Assembly: GCF_900156895.1 (NCBI RefSeq)
Contig: NZ_FTPD01000045.1
Coordinates: 442,997 to 506,996 of the forward strand
DNA: 64,000 nt
Source: Mesorhizobium prunaredense
Lineage (GTDB): Bacteria; Pseudomonadota; Alphaproteobacteria; Rhizobiales; Rhizobiaceae
Reading direction: 5' to 3'
Below the pieces are notes generated by a model. That model had not been told where the DNA came from. It searched no databases and saw nothing but the letters and a program-made list of their open reading frames with translations. A program made the translations under genes and the position numbers. Positions 36,145 through 44,325 of this stretch are shown in pieces (within the stretch, counting starts at the first letter, position 1; every line of letters starts with the position of its first letter).

Positions 36145-37503
36145 CTACTCCGCCGCAACCCCCTTCACCTCGAGATAAGATTCCATCGAATCGTCCATCG
36201 CCTGCAGCCACGGCGTATGGTGCAGCGGCGCCATCGTGCCGGTCATCAGCGAGCGGTAGGCGTGGTCGCGGAAGCTCATGATGTCTTGCGCCTTGTGGTG
36301 CTCCCATTCCATGAAGGTCTGATTTGTCGCCTCGACGTCAAATCCCGGATAATCGGTCTGCTCCATCAACTCCTTGGTGTAGTCGCCCTGGAACCAGATC
36401 ATCTGCTCGGCGTCTTCCAGCGTTTCCTCGCGCGCCCGCCATCTCCTGCCATGTTCCGCCATCACTTCTGCCCAGGGCAGTTCGATGCGGCCCATGATGA
36501 CGTCGCGCGCGAACCAGGCCTGCGCGTCGAACATGTTGAAGGTGTAGAACTGGTCCTGCATGCCGATATAGGACAGCTGTGGGTTCTTCTCCCAGACGAC
36601 GCCCTCATAGAGCCCGTCCGGCCACATGCGATTGGCGGTCTTGAGCTTCAGATCCTCGGTGAGGAACGGGAAGGAATGGAGGTAGCCGGTGCACAGGATG
36701 ATGGCGTCGACATCCCTGGTGCTGCCGTCCTTGAAATGCGCGGTCTTGCCGACGACCTTCTGCAGCAGCGGCACTTCCTTCCAGTTGTCAGGCCATTTGA
36801 AGCCCATCGGCTTCGAGCGGTAGCTGGAGGTGATCGATTTGGCGCCGTATTTGTAGCATTGCGAGCCGATATCCTCGGCCGAATAGGAGCGGCCGATGAT
36901 CAGGATGTCCTTGTCCTTGAATTCCATGGCGTCGCGGAAATCATGGCTGTGCAAGATGCGGCCATTGAAGCTCGTAAAGCCCTCGAAATAGGGAACGTTG
37001 GGTACGGAAAAATGCCCCGAGGCAACAACGACGTTGTCGAACTCTTCGGAATAGGTGACGTCGTTGGTGCGGTCATGCGCGGTGACGGTGAATTTTTTTG
37101 TCGCGTCGGAGAAGGTCACCATGCGCACCGGGCTGTTGAAGCGCACCCATTTGCGCACGTCGGATTTTTCGACGCGGCCCTTGATATAGTCCCACAGCAC
37201 CGCGCGCGGCGGGTAGGAGCCGATCGGACGGCCAAAGTGCTCCTCAAACGTGTAGTCGGCGAATTCGAGGCATTCCTTCGGTCCGTTCGACCAGAGGTAG
37301 CGGTACATCGAGCCATGCACCGGGTCGCCATGCTCGTCGAGGCCGGTGCGCCAGGTGTAATTCCACAGGCCGCCCCAGTCGGACTGCTTTTCGAAGCAGA
37401 CGATTTCCGGAATGTCCGCGCCGTTGTCGGCTGCCGACTTGAAGGCTCGAAGCTGGGCCATGCCGGACGGTCCGGCTCCGATGACGGCAACACGACTTTT
37501 CAT
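36145..37503 (-). CDS. tmm: Trimethylamine monooxygenase (flavin-containing monooxygenase)
   Basis: Tmm converts trimethylamine to trimethylamine N-oxide with NADPH, FAD and O2. The 452-residue protein has the FAD motif GAGPSG (9-14), the FMO fingerprint FNGRILHSHDF (179-189) and an NADP site GRSYSAEDIG (204-213). Long stretches match what I know of bacterial Tmm (WNYTWRTGLDEHGDPVHGSM, SNGPKECLEFADY, GMQDQFYTFNMFDAQAWFARD, TMAPLHHTPWLQA). The NADP site has Arg205 where Ala is common. GGGAGG lies five bases before the ATG. It diverges from an XRE-cupin regulator and shares the methylated-amine island with tdm and dmm, which strongly supports the assignment over a generic FMO. Confidence 0.92.
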   Translation of the reverse strand: MKSRVAVIGAGPSGMAQLRAFKSAADNGADIPEIVCFEKQSDWGGLWNYTWRTGLDEHGDPVHGSMYRYLWSNGPKECLEFADYTFEEHFGRPIGSYPPRAVLWDYIKGRVEKSDVRKWVRFNSPVRMVTFSDATKKFTVTAHDRTNDVTYSEEFDNVVVASGHFSVPNVPYFEGFTSFNGRILHSHDFRDAMEFKDKDILIIGRSYSAEDIGSQCYKYGAKSITSSYRSKPMGFKWPDNWKEVPLLQKVVGKTAHFKDGSTRDVDAIILCTGYLHSFPFLTEDLKLKTANRMWPDGLYEGVVWEKNPQLSYIGMQDQFYTFNMFDAQAWFARDVIMGRIELPWAEVMAEHGRRWRAREETLEDAEQMIWFQGDYTKELMEQTDYPGFDVEATNQTFMEWEHHKAQDIMSFRDHAYRSLMTGTMAPLHHTPWLQAMDDSMESYLEVKGVAAE

Positions 37504-37542
37504 TGCGAGCCTCCCGATCTCTCATTTCCCTAACGAAACAAA

Positions 37543-37559
37543 TTTCACTGACAGGACAG
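37543..37559 (+). promoter_or_regulatory. Candidate operator of the methylated-amine regulon, site 1
   Basis: TTTCACTGACAGGACAG lies 40 bp upstream of the tmm start (opposite strand) and 195 bp upstream of the regulator. It matches the site before amt at 13 of 17 positions. Found by eye; the consensus TTTYACTGASAGG is provisional. Confidence 0.45.
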
Positions 37560-37709
37560 TAATTGCCCCTTCGATGCTGTCAACAGGCGTTCTGCCGAAA
37601 CCGCGTTTCACCCGATCTGATTTTCGGCCACGGCGGAAAGTCCGGAGAACGCGCGGTCGTCAAAAGCGGCTTGCTGTGGCAGTTGCGCTCATGTACCCGC
37701 AGCGAATAT

Positions 37710-37726
37710 GTTCACCGTGAGTGAAA
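37710..37726 (-). promoter_or_regulatory. Candidate operator of the methylated-amine regulon, site 2 (near the regulator)
   Basis: Read on the minus strand this is TTTCACTCACGGTGAAC, which shares TTTCACT and 11 of 17 positions with site 1. On either strand it contains the palindrome TTCAC-N5-GTGAA (37711-37725), 28 bp before the regulator's start codon, a fitting place for autoregulation. Confidence 0.45.
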
Positions 37727-37753
37727 TAGATCCGCAGACCCCGGGGTGGCGAC

Positions 37754-38461
37754 ATGGCGAAGAAAGCTTCCAGTTTCAGGAATGGTGTCGCCGCCAAGGC
37801 CAAGCCATCGCCGAAGAGCGTGGCAACGATCCGGACGCCACTGACCCAGGACCCGCACGCCGTTCGCGACACCCGCGAAAAGGTCCTTGAGGTGGCAATC
37901 GGCCGCGAGGTGCGGGCGTTTCGCAAGAAACTTGGCATCACTGTTGCCGATCTTGCCGCTGCCACCGACATTTCGCTTGGCATGCTGTCGAAGATCGAAA
38001 ACGGCATCACCTCGCCGTCGCTGACCACTTTGCAGGCGCTGTCGCGGGCGCTCGGCGTTCCGGTCACCGCCTTCTTCCGCCGCTTCGAGGAAGAGCGCAG
38101 CGCCGTCTTCGTTAGGGCTGGCGAAGGCCTCGACGTCGAGCGCCGCGGCACGCGCGCCGGCCACCAGTACAATCTGCTCGGCCATATCGGCTCCAACACC
38201 AGCGGCGTCGTCGTCGAGCCCTATCTGATCACGCTGACCGAGGATTCCGATGTGTTTCCGACCTTCCAGCACGAAGGCATGGAGTTCCTCTACATGCTCG
38301 AAGGCGAGGTCGTTTACCGGCACGGCAGCAATCTCTATCCGATGAAGCCCGGCGACAGCCTGTTCTTCGACGCCGATGCGCCGCACGGGCCGGAGGTGCT
38401 GACGGTCCTGCCGATGCGCTATCTTTCGATCATCTGCTATCGGCAGAGCAGCGCGGGGTGA
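37754..38461 (+). CDS. XRE-family regulator with C-terminal cupin domain
   Basis: The 235-residue protein has an XRE helix-turn-helix (about 50-105; VRAFRKKLGITVADLAAATDISLGMLSKIENG) and a C-terminal cupin (about 160-230; HEGMEFLYMLEGEVVYRHGSNLYPMKPGDSLFFDADAPHGPE) with cupin metal-type His/Glu residues. Such regulators sense small metabolites in the cupin barrel. It lies between tmm (divergent) and dmmC (convergent), inside the methylated-amine island, so it probably senses an amine or a pathway intermediate and controls the island. The candidate sites on both sides of its promoter region support this. GTGGCGAC precedes the ATG; the ribosome-binding site is weak. Confidence 0.88.
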   Translation: MAKKASSFRNGVAAKAKPSPKSVATIRTPLTQDPHAVRDTREKVLEVAIGREVRAFRKKLGITVADLAAATDISLGMLSKIENGITSPSLTTLQALSRALGVPVTAFFRRFEEERSAVFVRAGEGLDVERRGTRAGHQYNLLGHIGSNTSGVVVEPYLITLTEDSDVFPTFQHEGMEFLYMLEGEVVYRHGSNLYPMKPGDSLFFDADAPHGPEVLTVLPMRYLSIICYRQSSAG

Positions 38462-38476
38462 GCGGGACGCAAGCAG

Positions 38477-38626
38477 CCCCCCTCACCCGGATTGCCAACC
38501 GAATTGCGAAGGGCAATTCGGGGCAATCCGACCTCTCCCCAAGGGGAGAGGAGATTGGCGGCGCCGGTGCCTACCTCTTCTCCCCAGCGGGGAGAAGGTG
38601 GCCGCGAAGCGGCCGGATGAGGGGGA
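38477..38626. repeat. Rhizobial intergenic mosaic palindrome, copy 1
   Basis: The element is bounded by CCCCCTCA and TGAGGGGG and contains inner palindromes such as CTCTCCCCAAGGGGAGAG and CTTCTCCCC/GGGGAGAAG. It sits between the convergent regulator and dmmC genes and could terminate both transcripts. It is a somewhat different variant from copies 2-4. Confidence 0.75.
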
Positions 38627-38631
38627 CTTGC

Positions 38632-39672
38632 TTAATCCGGCCCGAAGCCCGGCGATGTCGGGCTGCCGTTGTCGAGCTTCGACAGCCATTCGACCAGCGT
38701 CGCGCGATAGCGCGTCAAGCCTTTGTAATTGGCGAGTTCTTCGGGAAGGTCGCGGATGACGCGGTGCAGGCGGCGCGCCCATTTCGGCTGCGTCACCAGT
38801 TCGTCCATCTTGATCAGGTAGCAGCGGATCGGGAAGACGATGCCGTTCGAGCGCGGCAGCCGCCAGAAGCTTTGCAGCTCAACGCGCAGATGGACCTTGT
38901 CGCCGACGTTTTCGGGCGTCACCGTTGCCCGGTCCGGACCCCATTTGTGATAATTTTCCGGACTGGTGTCGAGGCGCGGATTGATGGTCATCGTCCAGTT
39001 CAGCCGCCGCGCCGGCTTGCCCTGCTGGATGTTGGTGAGGAATTTTAGCGCCCGGGTGAAAATCCCCTTCTCATGCGCCAGAGGCACCGGCGCGTGCCAC
39101 TCGAAGAAGTTCATGCCGATGTCGAAATCGAGCGACCAGTCGGCCTGGGTGGTGACCATGCCGGCATCCATCCACAGATTGCCGTCGCGCTGGTCGAGGA
39201 TGCAGAAATCGCCTTGTGATTGCCGCGTGATGTATTCCATCGGCCCATAGGGCAGCGTCGAGACATCGCCGAAGGTGAAGCTGTCGTCGATGCCGAGCGG
39301 CCGGTTTATCCAGCGCCATTTGTCGCCGTCGCGCGTCAGCGTGAAATGCTCGGGATAGCCCAGCGCCTGCTGTTCCATCAGAAGTTCGAGCAGGTCCCAG
39401 CCGGCCAGCGTCATGTGCGGCAGCGACTGGCAGCGCAGCGGGTCTTCCGCCAGCACCAGCGCGCGGTCCCGCATCTCGGCGACATAGTGCTCGTCGACGT
39501 CGATCAGGTTTTCGAGCACGCTGCCCTTCGGCCCGACGACGTGCGGCTCGATGTTGACCGCATACATGTAGCTGTCTTCGTGGAACGGGAACGGAAACCG
39601 CCTGATGTGCTCCGGGCTGTTCCTGAAGCTGAAGTCGTTACGGAACGTTTCGTTACGAAAGGTGATGCCCAG
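38632..39672 (-). CDS. dmmC: Dimethylamine monooxygenase heme subunit (DUF3445; probable CTG start)
   Basis: This is the heme-binding PAS-type oxygenase subunit (DUF3445) of dimethylamine monooxygenase, also described as a heme-dependent oxidative N-demethylase. It demethylates dimethylamine to methylamine plus formaldehyde. The C-terminal 311 residues begin at the only ATG (39567), but the frame stays open upstream to the dmmB stop and encodes FRNDFSFRNSPEHIRRFPFPFHEDSYM, which looks like genuine family sequence. No ATG, GTG or TTG exists in that stretch. A CTG at 39672 lies five bases after GGAGG, so I infer a CTG start giving 346 residues. The assignment to dmmC follows the order D-A-B-C on this strand and knowledge of the family. 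Confidence 0.8.
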   Translation of the reverse strand: MGITFRNETFRNDFSFRNSPEHIRRFPFPFHEDSYMYAVNIEPHVVGPKGSVLENLIDVDEHYVAEMRDRALVLAEDPLRCQSLPHMTLAGWDLLELLMEQQALGYPEHFTLTRDGDKWRWINRPLGIDDSFTFGDVSTLPYGPMEYITRQSQGDFCILDQRDGNLWMDAGMVTTQADWSLDFDIGMNFFEWHAPVPLAHEKGIFTRALKFLTNIQQGKPARRLNWTMTINPRLDTSPENYHKWGPDRATVTPENVGDKVHLRVELQSFWRLPRSNGIVFPIRCYLIKMDELVTQPKWARRLHRVIRDLPEELANYKGLTRYRATLVEWLSKLDNGSPTSPGFGPD

Positions 39673-39681
39673 GCTCGCCTC

Positions 39682-40647
39682 CTATCTTTCCAGAACCAGC
39701 GATCTGCCCTCGAAGCGCGAGACGCAGGGCATGATCTTCTTGCCGCAACGGTGCTCTTCCTCGCTCAGCCAGTGGTCGTTGTGGATGAAGTTGCCGTCAT
39801 GCGCGATGACATTGGTTTCGCACTGGCCGCAGACGCCGCCGCGGCAGAGATAGGGCGGATCAACGCCGGCCGCCTCGATCGCCTCGAGCAGGCTCTGCTG
39901 CTCGCCGACGCGGATCGTCTTGCCGCTGACCGCCAACGTCACGTCGAACGGCGCGCCGGGCTGCGGGGCGGCAAAATGCTCGAAATGCACGGTTTCCGTC
40001 GGCCAGCCGAGCGCAGCGGCGCGATCGCGCACCCAACCGATCATGCCCGACGGGCCGCAGACGTAGAGATGCGTGCCGAGCGGCTGCGACGACAGCAGCC
40101 GGTCGAGCTCGATGCGCTCGTCGCGGTCGTCGTGATATAGCCTGACCCGGCGGTCGTAGCGCTCCCTGAGCAGATCGGCATAGGTGCCGAGCGAGGCGGT
40201 GCGGCAGGTGTAATGCAACTCGAAATTGCCGCCATCCGCCGCCAGCTGCGCGGTCTGCGCCATGAACGGCGTGATGCCGATGCCACCGGCCAGCATCAGA
40301 TGCTTCCTGGCGCGCAGGTCGAGCGAGAACAGATTGACCGGATAGCTGATCACCATCTCGATGCCGGGCCTGACATGCCTGTGCATGAACAGCGAGCCGC
40401 CGCGGCCGACATCGTCGCGGCGCACCGAAATCGTGTACTCGCGCGTGTCGAGCGGCGAGCCCATGAGCGAATAGGGGTTGAGCCTAGTCCGCTCGCCGTC
40501 GCGCATCTCCACCACAACATGAGCGCCGCCGGAAAATGTCGGCAAAAGCTGCCCGTCGCGCCGGCGGAAATGGAAGCGCGTGACCAGTTCGTTGACCGGG
40601 ACGACATCGCTCACCACGACGTCGAGCTTGGTGGTGCCGGTGCTCAT
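39682..40647 (-). CDS. dmmB: Dimethylamine monooxygenase reductase subunit (FMN/NAD, 2Fe-2S)
   Basis: A 321-residue reductase of the vanillate-demethylase/phthalate-dioxygenase-reductase type that passes electrons from NAD(P)H to the heme subunit. It has the flavin motif NPYSLMGSP, the nucleotide-binding GGIGITPFMAQ, the C-terminal CGPSGMI and a plant-type 2Fe-2S ferredoxin domain with YLCRGGVCGQCETN plus a distal cysteine. The ATG at 40647 overlaps the dmmA stop as ATGA and has GGAGGAG upstream; a longer frame exists but lies inside dmmA. The gene follows dmmA and precedes dmmC by nine bases. The letter follows gene order and is less certain than the function. Confidence 0.85.
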   Translation of the reverse strand: MSTGTTKLDVVVSDVVPVNELVTRFHFRRRDGQLLPTFSGGAHVVVEMRDGERTRLNPYSLMGSPLDTREYTISVRRDDVGRGGSLFMHRHVRPGIEMVISYPVNLFSLDLRARKHLMLAGGIGITPFMAQTAQLAADGGNFELHYTCRTASLGTYADLLRERYDRRVRLYHDDRDERIELDRLLSSQPLGTHLYVCGPSGMIGWVRDRAAALGWPTETVHFEHFAAPQPGAPFDVTLAVSGKTIRVGEQQSLLEAIEAAGVDPPYLCRGGVCGQCETNVIAHDGNFIHNDHWLSEEEHRCGKKIMPCVSRFEGRSLVLER

Positions 40648-41240
40648 CGAAAGATCTCCTCCGTCGGAGGAATTTCGCTGCGGTCTTCCGCATTGATGCA
40701 GACGCCCTGGAATGCCGCGAGGCGCCTGGAATAGTGATCGCGTACCAGAAGAAGCAGGCCACAATGCGAACAGGTCGCCGGCTGCGTCGTCACGTTTTCG
40801 GTGATGCCCTTGCAATGGACGCATTGGACGCGGCGCGCCAGCGAGCCGCGATGCTCGGTCTGGATCGAGGTGTGGTCGATGCCGGCTTCGAGCGCCACCT
40901 GCATGGCCTGGCCGATCAACCCTTCCGTGCCGGCGAGATAGAGGCGCAGGCCCATATGCGCGTTGGCCAGCGTCTGCTTCAGCCGCGGCAGGGCGCTGGC
41001 GAAGGAAGGTCCCTGGTAGAGCTGAGCCGGCTTCAGCGCTTCGAGCGCGGCGACATGCTGGCCCTCATTGCCGGGGATGAAAATGATGTGAGCATCGGCA
41101 AAAAAACCGTCGGGCGCCTTGGCGGCCAGGTCTGTTATCGCCAGCGCGCCTTCTGCATCCGCCACGAAAAGATGATGCTTGCCGGGCTGCGGCGACAGGG
41201 TCCCGTAGACCGGCCGGCTGATGATGCTTTTCGCTGCCAT
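40644..41240 (-). CDS. dmmA: Dimethylamine monooxygenase subunit DmmA-like (four-Cys metal site)
   Basis: A 198-residue protein with an N-terminal domain (about 15-130) and a C-terminal metal ribbon CVHCKGITENVTTQPATCSHCG (140-161), which may hold zinc or, like a rubredoxin, iron. It matches the dimethylamine monooxygenase DmmA-like family known beside the DUF3445 and reductase subunits. ATG 41240 begins 14 bases after dmmD ends; a longer frame runs through dmmD and is a shadow. The stop overlaps dmmB. The subunit probably serves in electron transfer or assembly of the complex. Confidence 0.8.
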   Translation of the reverse strand: MAAKSIISRPVYGTLSPQPGKHHLFVADAEGALAITDLAAKAPDGFFADAHIIFIPGNEGQHVAALEALKPAQLYQGPSFASALPRLKQTLANAHMGLRLYLAGTEGLIGQAMQVALEAGIDHTSIQTEHRGSLARRVQCVHCKGITENVTTQPATCSHCGLLLLVRDHYSRRLAAFQGVCINAEDRSEIPPTEEIFR

Positions 41241-41254
41241 CCTCTCAGTATGCC

Positions 41255-42388
41255 TCAGCCTTTCGCCGTACGCTTGGTCTTCTTCGGATCGTCGAATGGA
41301 AGCGGCTCGGCCGTTGCGCTGATAGCGCCGCTCTGGTTGCGGATCTCGAGCCTGGTGCCCTGGACGGCGCAGTTGACGTCGAGCCGGGCAATGCCCATCG
41401 ATTTCTGGACCAGCGGCGAATACATGGCGCAGGTCACCACCCCGACCCTTTTTCCGTCGCGATAGACCGGTGCGCCCTCGTCGGCCGGCTCCTTGCCTTC
41501 GAGCAGCACGCCGAAGATCTTGAAGCGTTCCTTGCCCTTGAGGCGGTAGTGCTCCTCGGCGCCGCGAAACCCTGTCTTGCCGGGGCTGACGGTGAAATCG
41601 AGGCCGAGTTCCCACAGCGTGTCGCCGGGGCCTTCGTTCTCGAACGGATATTTCTGCGAATTGTCGTAGGGGTAGAACAAGAGGTAGCTCTCGACGCGCA
41701 GCATATCGAGCGTGGTGAACCGGCACGGGATGATGCCGGCGCTCTTGCCCTCGTCGAGGATGGTGTCCCAGATCGCGCCGGCATCCTGGCCGCGGCAGAA
41801 GATCTCGTAGCCGCGCTCGCCGGTGTAGCCGGTGCGCGAGATCATCACCGGAAGACCGAACAGCCGGGTCTGCATATGATGGAAATAGGCGAGGTCGCGT
41901 ATGCCCGGTACATGCTTTGCCAGATAGTCGACGGCGATCGGTCCCTGCAGCGAAAGGTCGTGCAGATTGTCGTCGAAGCGCAGCGAGACATCGCGGCCCA
42001 TGGCGGCGCGCTGCAACTCCTCATGGCCGGTGCCCGAACCATGCACGACCATCCAGGCATTCGGGCCGGTGCGGTAGAGGATGCAGTCGTCGGTGAACTT
42101 GCCGGCCTCATTGAGCATGCAGGCATAGGCCGACTTGCCGGGATAGATCTTTTCCACGTCGCGCGTCGTCGCCAGGTCGATCAGATGCGAGGCATGCGGC
42201 CCGGTGATGTGGACCTTTTTCAGGCCCGACACATCCATCAGCCCAGCATTGGTGCGAATGGCGATATACTCCTCGTCGGCGTCCTTATCGTAGGTCCAGG
42301 CGGTGCCCATCCCGCTCCAGTCTTCGAGCTTCGAACCGAGCGCACGATGGCGATCCGCCAAGGTCGAAAATCTCCAGGATGCGGTCAT
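41255..42388 (-). CDS. dmmD: Dimethylamine monooxygenase-associated GcvT-like folate-binding subunit
   Basis: This 377-residue protein belongs to the T-protein (GcvT) aminomethyltransferase family that binds tetrahydrofolate. Recognisable segments are GLMDVSGLKKVHITGPHASHLIDLATTRDV, CMLNEAGKFTDDCILYR, ISRTGYTGERGYEIFC and TLDMLRVESYLLFYPYD. It is the first gene of the minus-strand dmm operon. It should capture formaldehyde released by the heme subunit as methylene-tetrahydrofolate. ATG 42388 follows GAGGAG; a GTG six codons earlier is less likely. It diverges from the amt gene across 165 bp holding candidate regulon site 3. Confidence 0.85.
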   Translation of the reverse strand: MTASWRFSTLADRHRALGSKLEDWSGMGTAWTYDKDADEEYIAIRTNAGLMDVSGLKKVHITGPHASHLIDLATTRDVEKIYPGKSAYACMLNEAGKFTDDCILYRTGPNAWMVVHGSGTGHEELQRAAMGRDVSLRFDDNLHDLSLQGPIAVDYLAKHVPGIRDLAYFHHMQTRLFGLPVMISRTGYTGERGYEIFCRGQDAGAIWDTILDEGKSAGIIPCRFTTLDMLRVESYLLFYPYDNSQKYPFENEGPGDTLWELGLDFTVSPGKTGFRGAEEHYRLKGKERFKIFGVLLEGKEPADEGAPVYRDGKRVGVVTCAMYSPLVQKSMGIARLDVNCAVQGTRLEIRNQSGAISATAEPLPFDDPKKTKRTAKG

Positions 42389-42508
42389 GGACTTGCTTCT
42401 CCTCACAAGATTGCCGGCGTTCGCCGCTCAAGGGCACCGAGGCCATGCGACGGTCCGCGCCATATTGACTCAAAACTCCAAAAGCGCGCAATACTAAGAT
42501 GCAAAAAG

Positions 42509-42525
42509 TTTTACTGAGAGGCAAG
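42509..42525 (+). promoter_or_regulatory. Candidate operator of the methylated-amine regulon, site 3
   Basis: TTTTACTGAGAGGCAAG lies 29 bp before the amt start and 121 bp upstream of dmmD on the other strand. It matches site 1 at 13 of 17 positions and site 4 at 12 of 17. Confidence 0.45.
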
Positions 42526-42553
42526 GAACGCAACTGAACGGAGGGGACATGCA

Positions 42554-43951
42554 ATGGAAGGGAATCTCAACGCTCTAACGACCATTTTCACGGAGTTCTA
42601 CTACTGGGTGACCATCGTCATGATGTTCCTGATCCATGTCGGGTTCTGCATGTATGAGGTCGGCGTGTCGCGTCGGCGCAATCATCTGAAAACGCTGATG
42701 AAGAACGCGATGGCGATTCCGCTCGTCACGATCACCTTCTATTTTTTCGGCTGGTGGATCTATTTCGGCTTCCCCAACGGCCCGGGCATCGCCGGCGGAC
42801 TTGTCACCGCACCATTTGCCGAACCATGGAATCCGCTGATGGGCACCCATCTCTCCGGTGTCAATCCAGGCGAGACGGGGGTCACCCCTACCGACGCCGC
42901 GCTGTGGCATCGCCTCAACGGCGTGTTCTGGGGCGCCTTTCTGCTGTTTTCCATCACGACGGCGTCGATCATCTCGGGCTCGATCATAGAGCGCGCGCGC
43001 TCTGGTGCGTTCTGGATCGTCGCGGTGTTGATCGGCTCGGTCCTGTGGATACTCGACGCGTCCTGGGGCTGGCATCCGCAAGGCTGGATGGTGAAACTCT
43101 GGGGCTATCATGATGCCTATGCATCGGGGGTCGTGCACGCGATCGCCGGCGGAGCGGCGCTCGCCTTTCTCATCGTGCTGGGTCCGCGCATCGGCAAGTT
43201 CAGGCCCGACGGCACGGCGCGCGACATCCCGCCCCACAATGTCTGGCTGGTCACGATCGGCCTGTTCCTGATCTTCACCGGCTTCTGGGGCTTCTATGCC
43301 GCGTGCAACATTCCGCTGATCAGCCCGGCCACGATTGCCGGCCAGATCACCGGCGAGACCTGGACGGCGACCAATATCTATCTCGCACCGACCACGCTCT
43401 CGGCGATCACCTTCAACTTCCTGATGTCGCTGTCGGGCGGTATGCTGGCCGGCTACATCGTCTCGAAAGGCGACCCGTTCTGGACGTTCTCGATGGGGCT
43501 TTGCGGCGTTATCTCAACGTCGGCCGGCAACGACCTCTATCACCCGATCCAGGCGATGCTGATCGGCGCGATCGTCCCGAGCATCTGCTACAAGCTGCAC
43601 TATTTCGTCGAGCGCCGCTTCAAGATCGATGATGCGGTCGGCGCTGTTGCCGTGCATGGTTACGGCGGGTTCCTCGGCGTCGTGGTGGCGGGATTCATGC
43701 TGTGGGGACAGCCGTCCTCACCCTATGAGGGCTTCGCGCACATCAACCCGCTCGGCAATTTCGCTGGTGCGGTGCTGATGTTCGTGCTCGGCTTCGTCCC
43801 CACCTTCGTCGTCTGCAAGATCCTCAACAGCATGAACCTCCTGCGCGTACCGAAGAAGGTCGAACTCGAGGGCGTCGACTTTGCCCTCAACCATGCGTTC
43901 GAGGCGTCGGTCCGCGAACTGGCAACCGCCGAAAAGGCCATGATCAAATAG
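42554..43951 (+). CDS. amt: Amt/Mep/Rh-family ammonium or methylammonium channel
   Basis: A 465-residue membrane protein with about eleven hydrophobic segments. The twin pore histidines can be located: His195 in ASGVVHAIAGG and His368 in AVAVHGYGGFLG. An Asp precedes the first (HDAYASGVVHA), as in the family's NH4+ recruitment site. It is not the usual glnK-linked amtB: no P-II gene adjoins it, and it sits in the methylated-amine island. It probably recovers ammonia or methylamine released by the pathway or takes up methylammonium. GAGGGGACATGCA lies before the ATG. A 72-residue membrane protein follows after 22 bp. Confidence 0.88.
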   Translation: MEGNLNALTTIFTEFYYWVTIVMMFLIHVGFCMYEVGVSRRRNHLKTLMKNAMAIPLVTITFYFFGWWIYFGFPNGPGIAGGLVTAPFAEPWNPLMGTHLSGVNPGETGVTPTDAALWHRLNGVFWGAFLLFSITTASIISGSIIERARSGAFWIVAVLIGSVLWILDASWGWHPQGWMVKLWGYHDAYASGVVHAIAGGAALAFLIVLGPRIGKFRPDGTARDIPPHNVWLVTIGLFLIFTGFWGFYAACNIPLISPATIAGQITGETWTATNIYLAPTTLSAITFNFLMSLSGGMLAGYIVSKGDPFWTFSMGLCGVISTSAGNDLYHPIQAMLIGAIVPSICYKLHYFVERRFKIDDAVGAVAVHGYGGFLGVVVAGFMLWGQPSSPYEGFAHINPLGNFAGAVLMFVLGFVPTFVVCKILNSMNLLRVPKKVELEGVDFALNHAFEASVRELATAEKAMIK

Positions 43952-43973
43952 TCAACCGACAAGGAGAACCGCA

Positions 43974-44192
43974 ATGTCGACCAATGGAATGGAAAGCTGG
44001 GCCGTGGACCTCAAGGACGTGGGCGCGATCTACCCTTTCCAGGGCTCTGAAGTGGTGATGGTGATCGTCGGCCTCGTCTTCTGGATCGGGTGGCACGTCC
44101 TCCAGACGCGCCACGAGAGCGCTGAGATCGAGGCCGATATGGCGGCGGATCGCAGCGGGGATGAGACGAGAAAAGCGATCGACCGCCATTAG
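43974..44192 (+). CDS. Small single-span membrane protein paired with the Amt channel
   Basis: A 72-residue protein with one hydrophobic helix (about 26-43, VVMVIVGLVFWIGWHVL), an acidic amphipathic N-terminus and a charged C-terminal tail. AAGGAGAA is well placed before the ATG, and the gene is 22 bp after amt. I do not recognise a family. The pairing suggests an accessory subunit of the channel. A hairpin follows its stop codon. Confidence 0.7.
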   Translation: MSTNGMESWAVDLKDVGAIYPFQGSEVVMVIVGLVFWIGWHVLQTRHESAEIEADMAADRSGDETRKAIDRH

Positions 44193-44201
44193 ACCGGAAT
44201 A

Positions 44202-44237
44202 AGGTCGTCTGGCGTCTCAAATTGCGCCGGACGACTT
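44202..44237 (+). terminator. Hairpin after the amt pair
   Basis: An 11-13 bp stem (GTCGTCTGGCG against CGCCGGACGAC, one wobble pair) with a ten-base loop begins ten bases after the small membrane gene. There is no T-tract, so termination may be partial. It separates amt from mgsA. Confidence 0.45.
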
Positions 44238-44253
44238 GTCCAAGATGAAAAAA

Positions 44254-44268
44254 ACTTTCATATGAGTT
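44254..44268. promoter_or_regulatory. Short palindrome upstream of mgsA
   Basis: ACTTTCATATGAGTT contains the perfect palindrome TCATATGA, 60 bp before the mgsA start codon. It does not fit the 17-bp motif seen at the other sites and may be another operator or chance. Confidence 0.25.
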
Positions 44269-44325
44269 GAATTCTATTTATGAAGCTGGTAGCACCGAAA
44301 TCATACCTCACCGCGGGAGCCTGAC

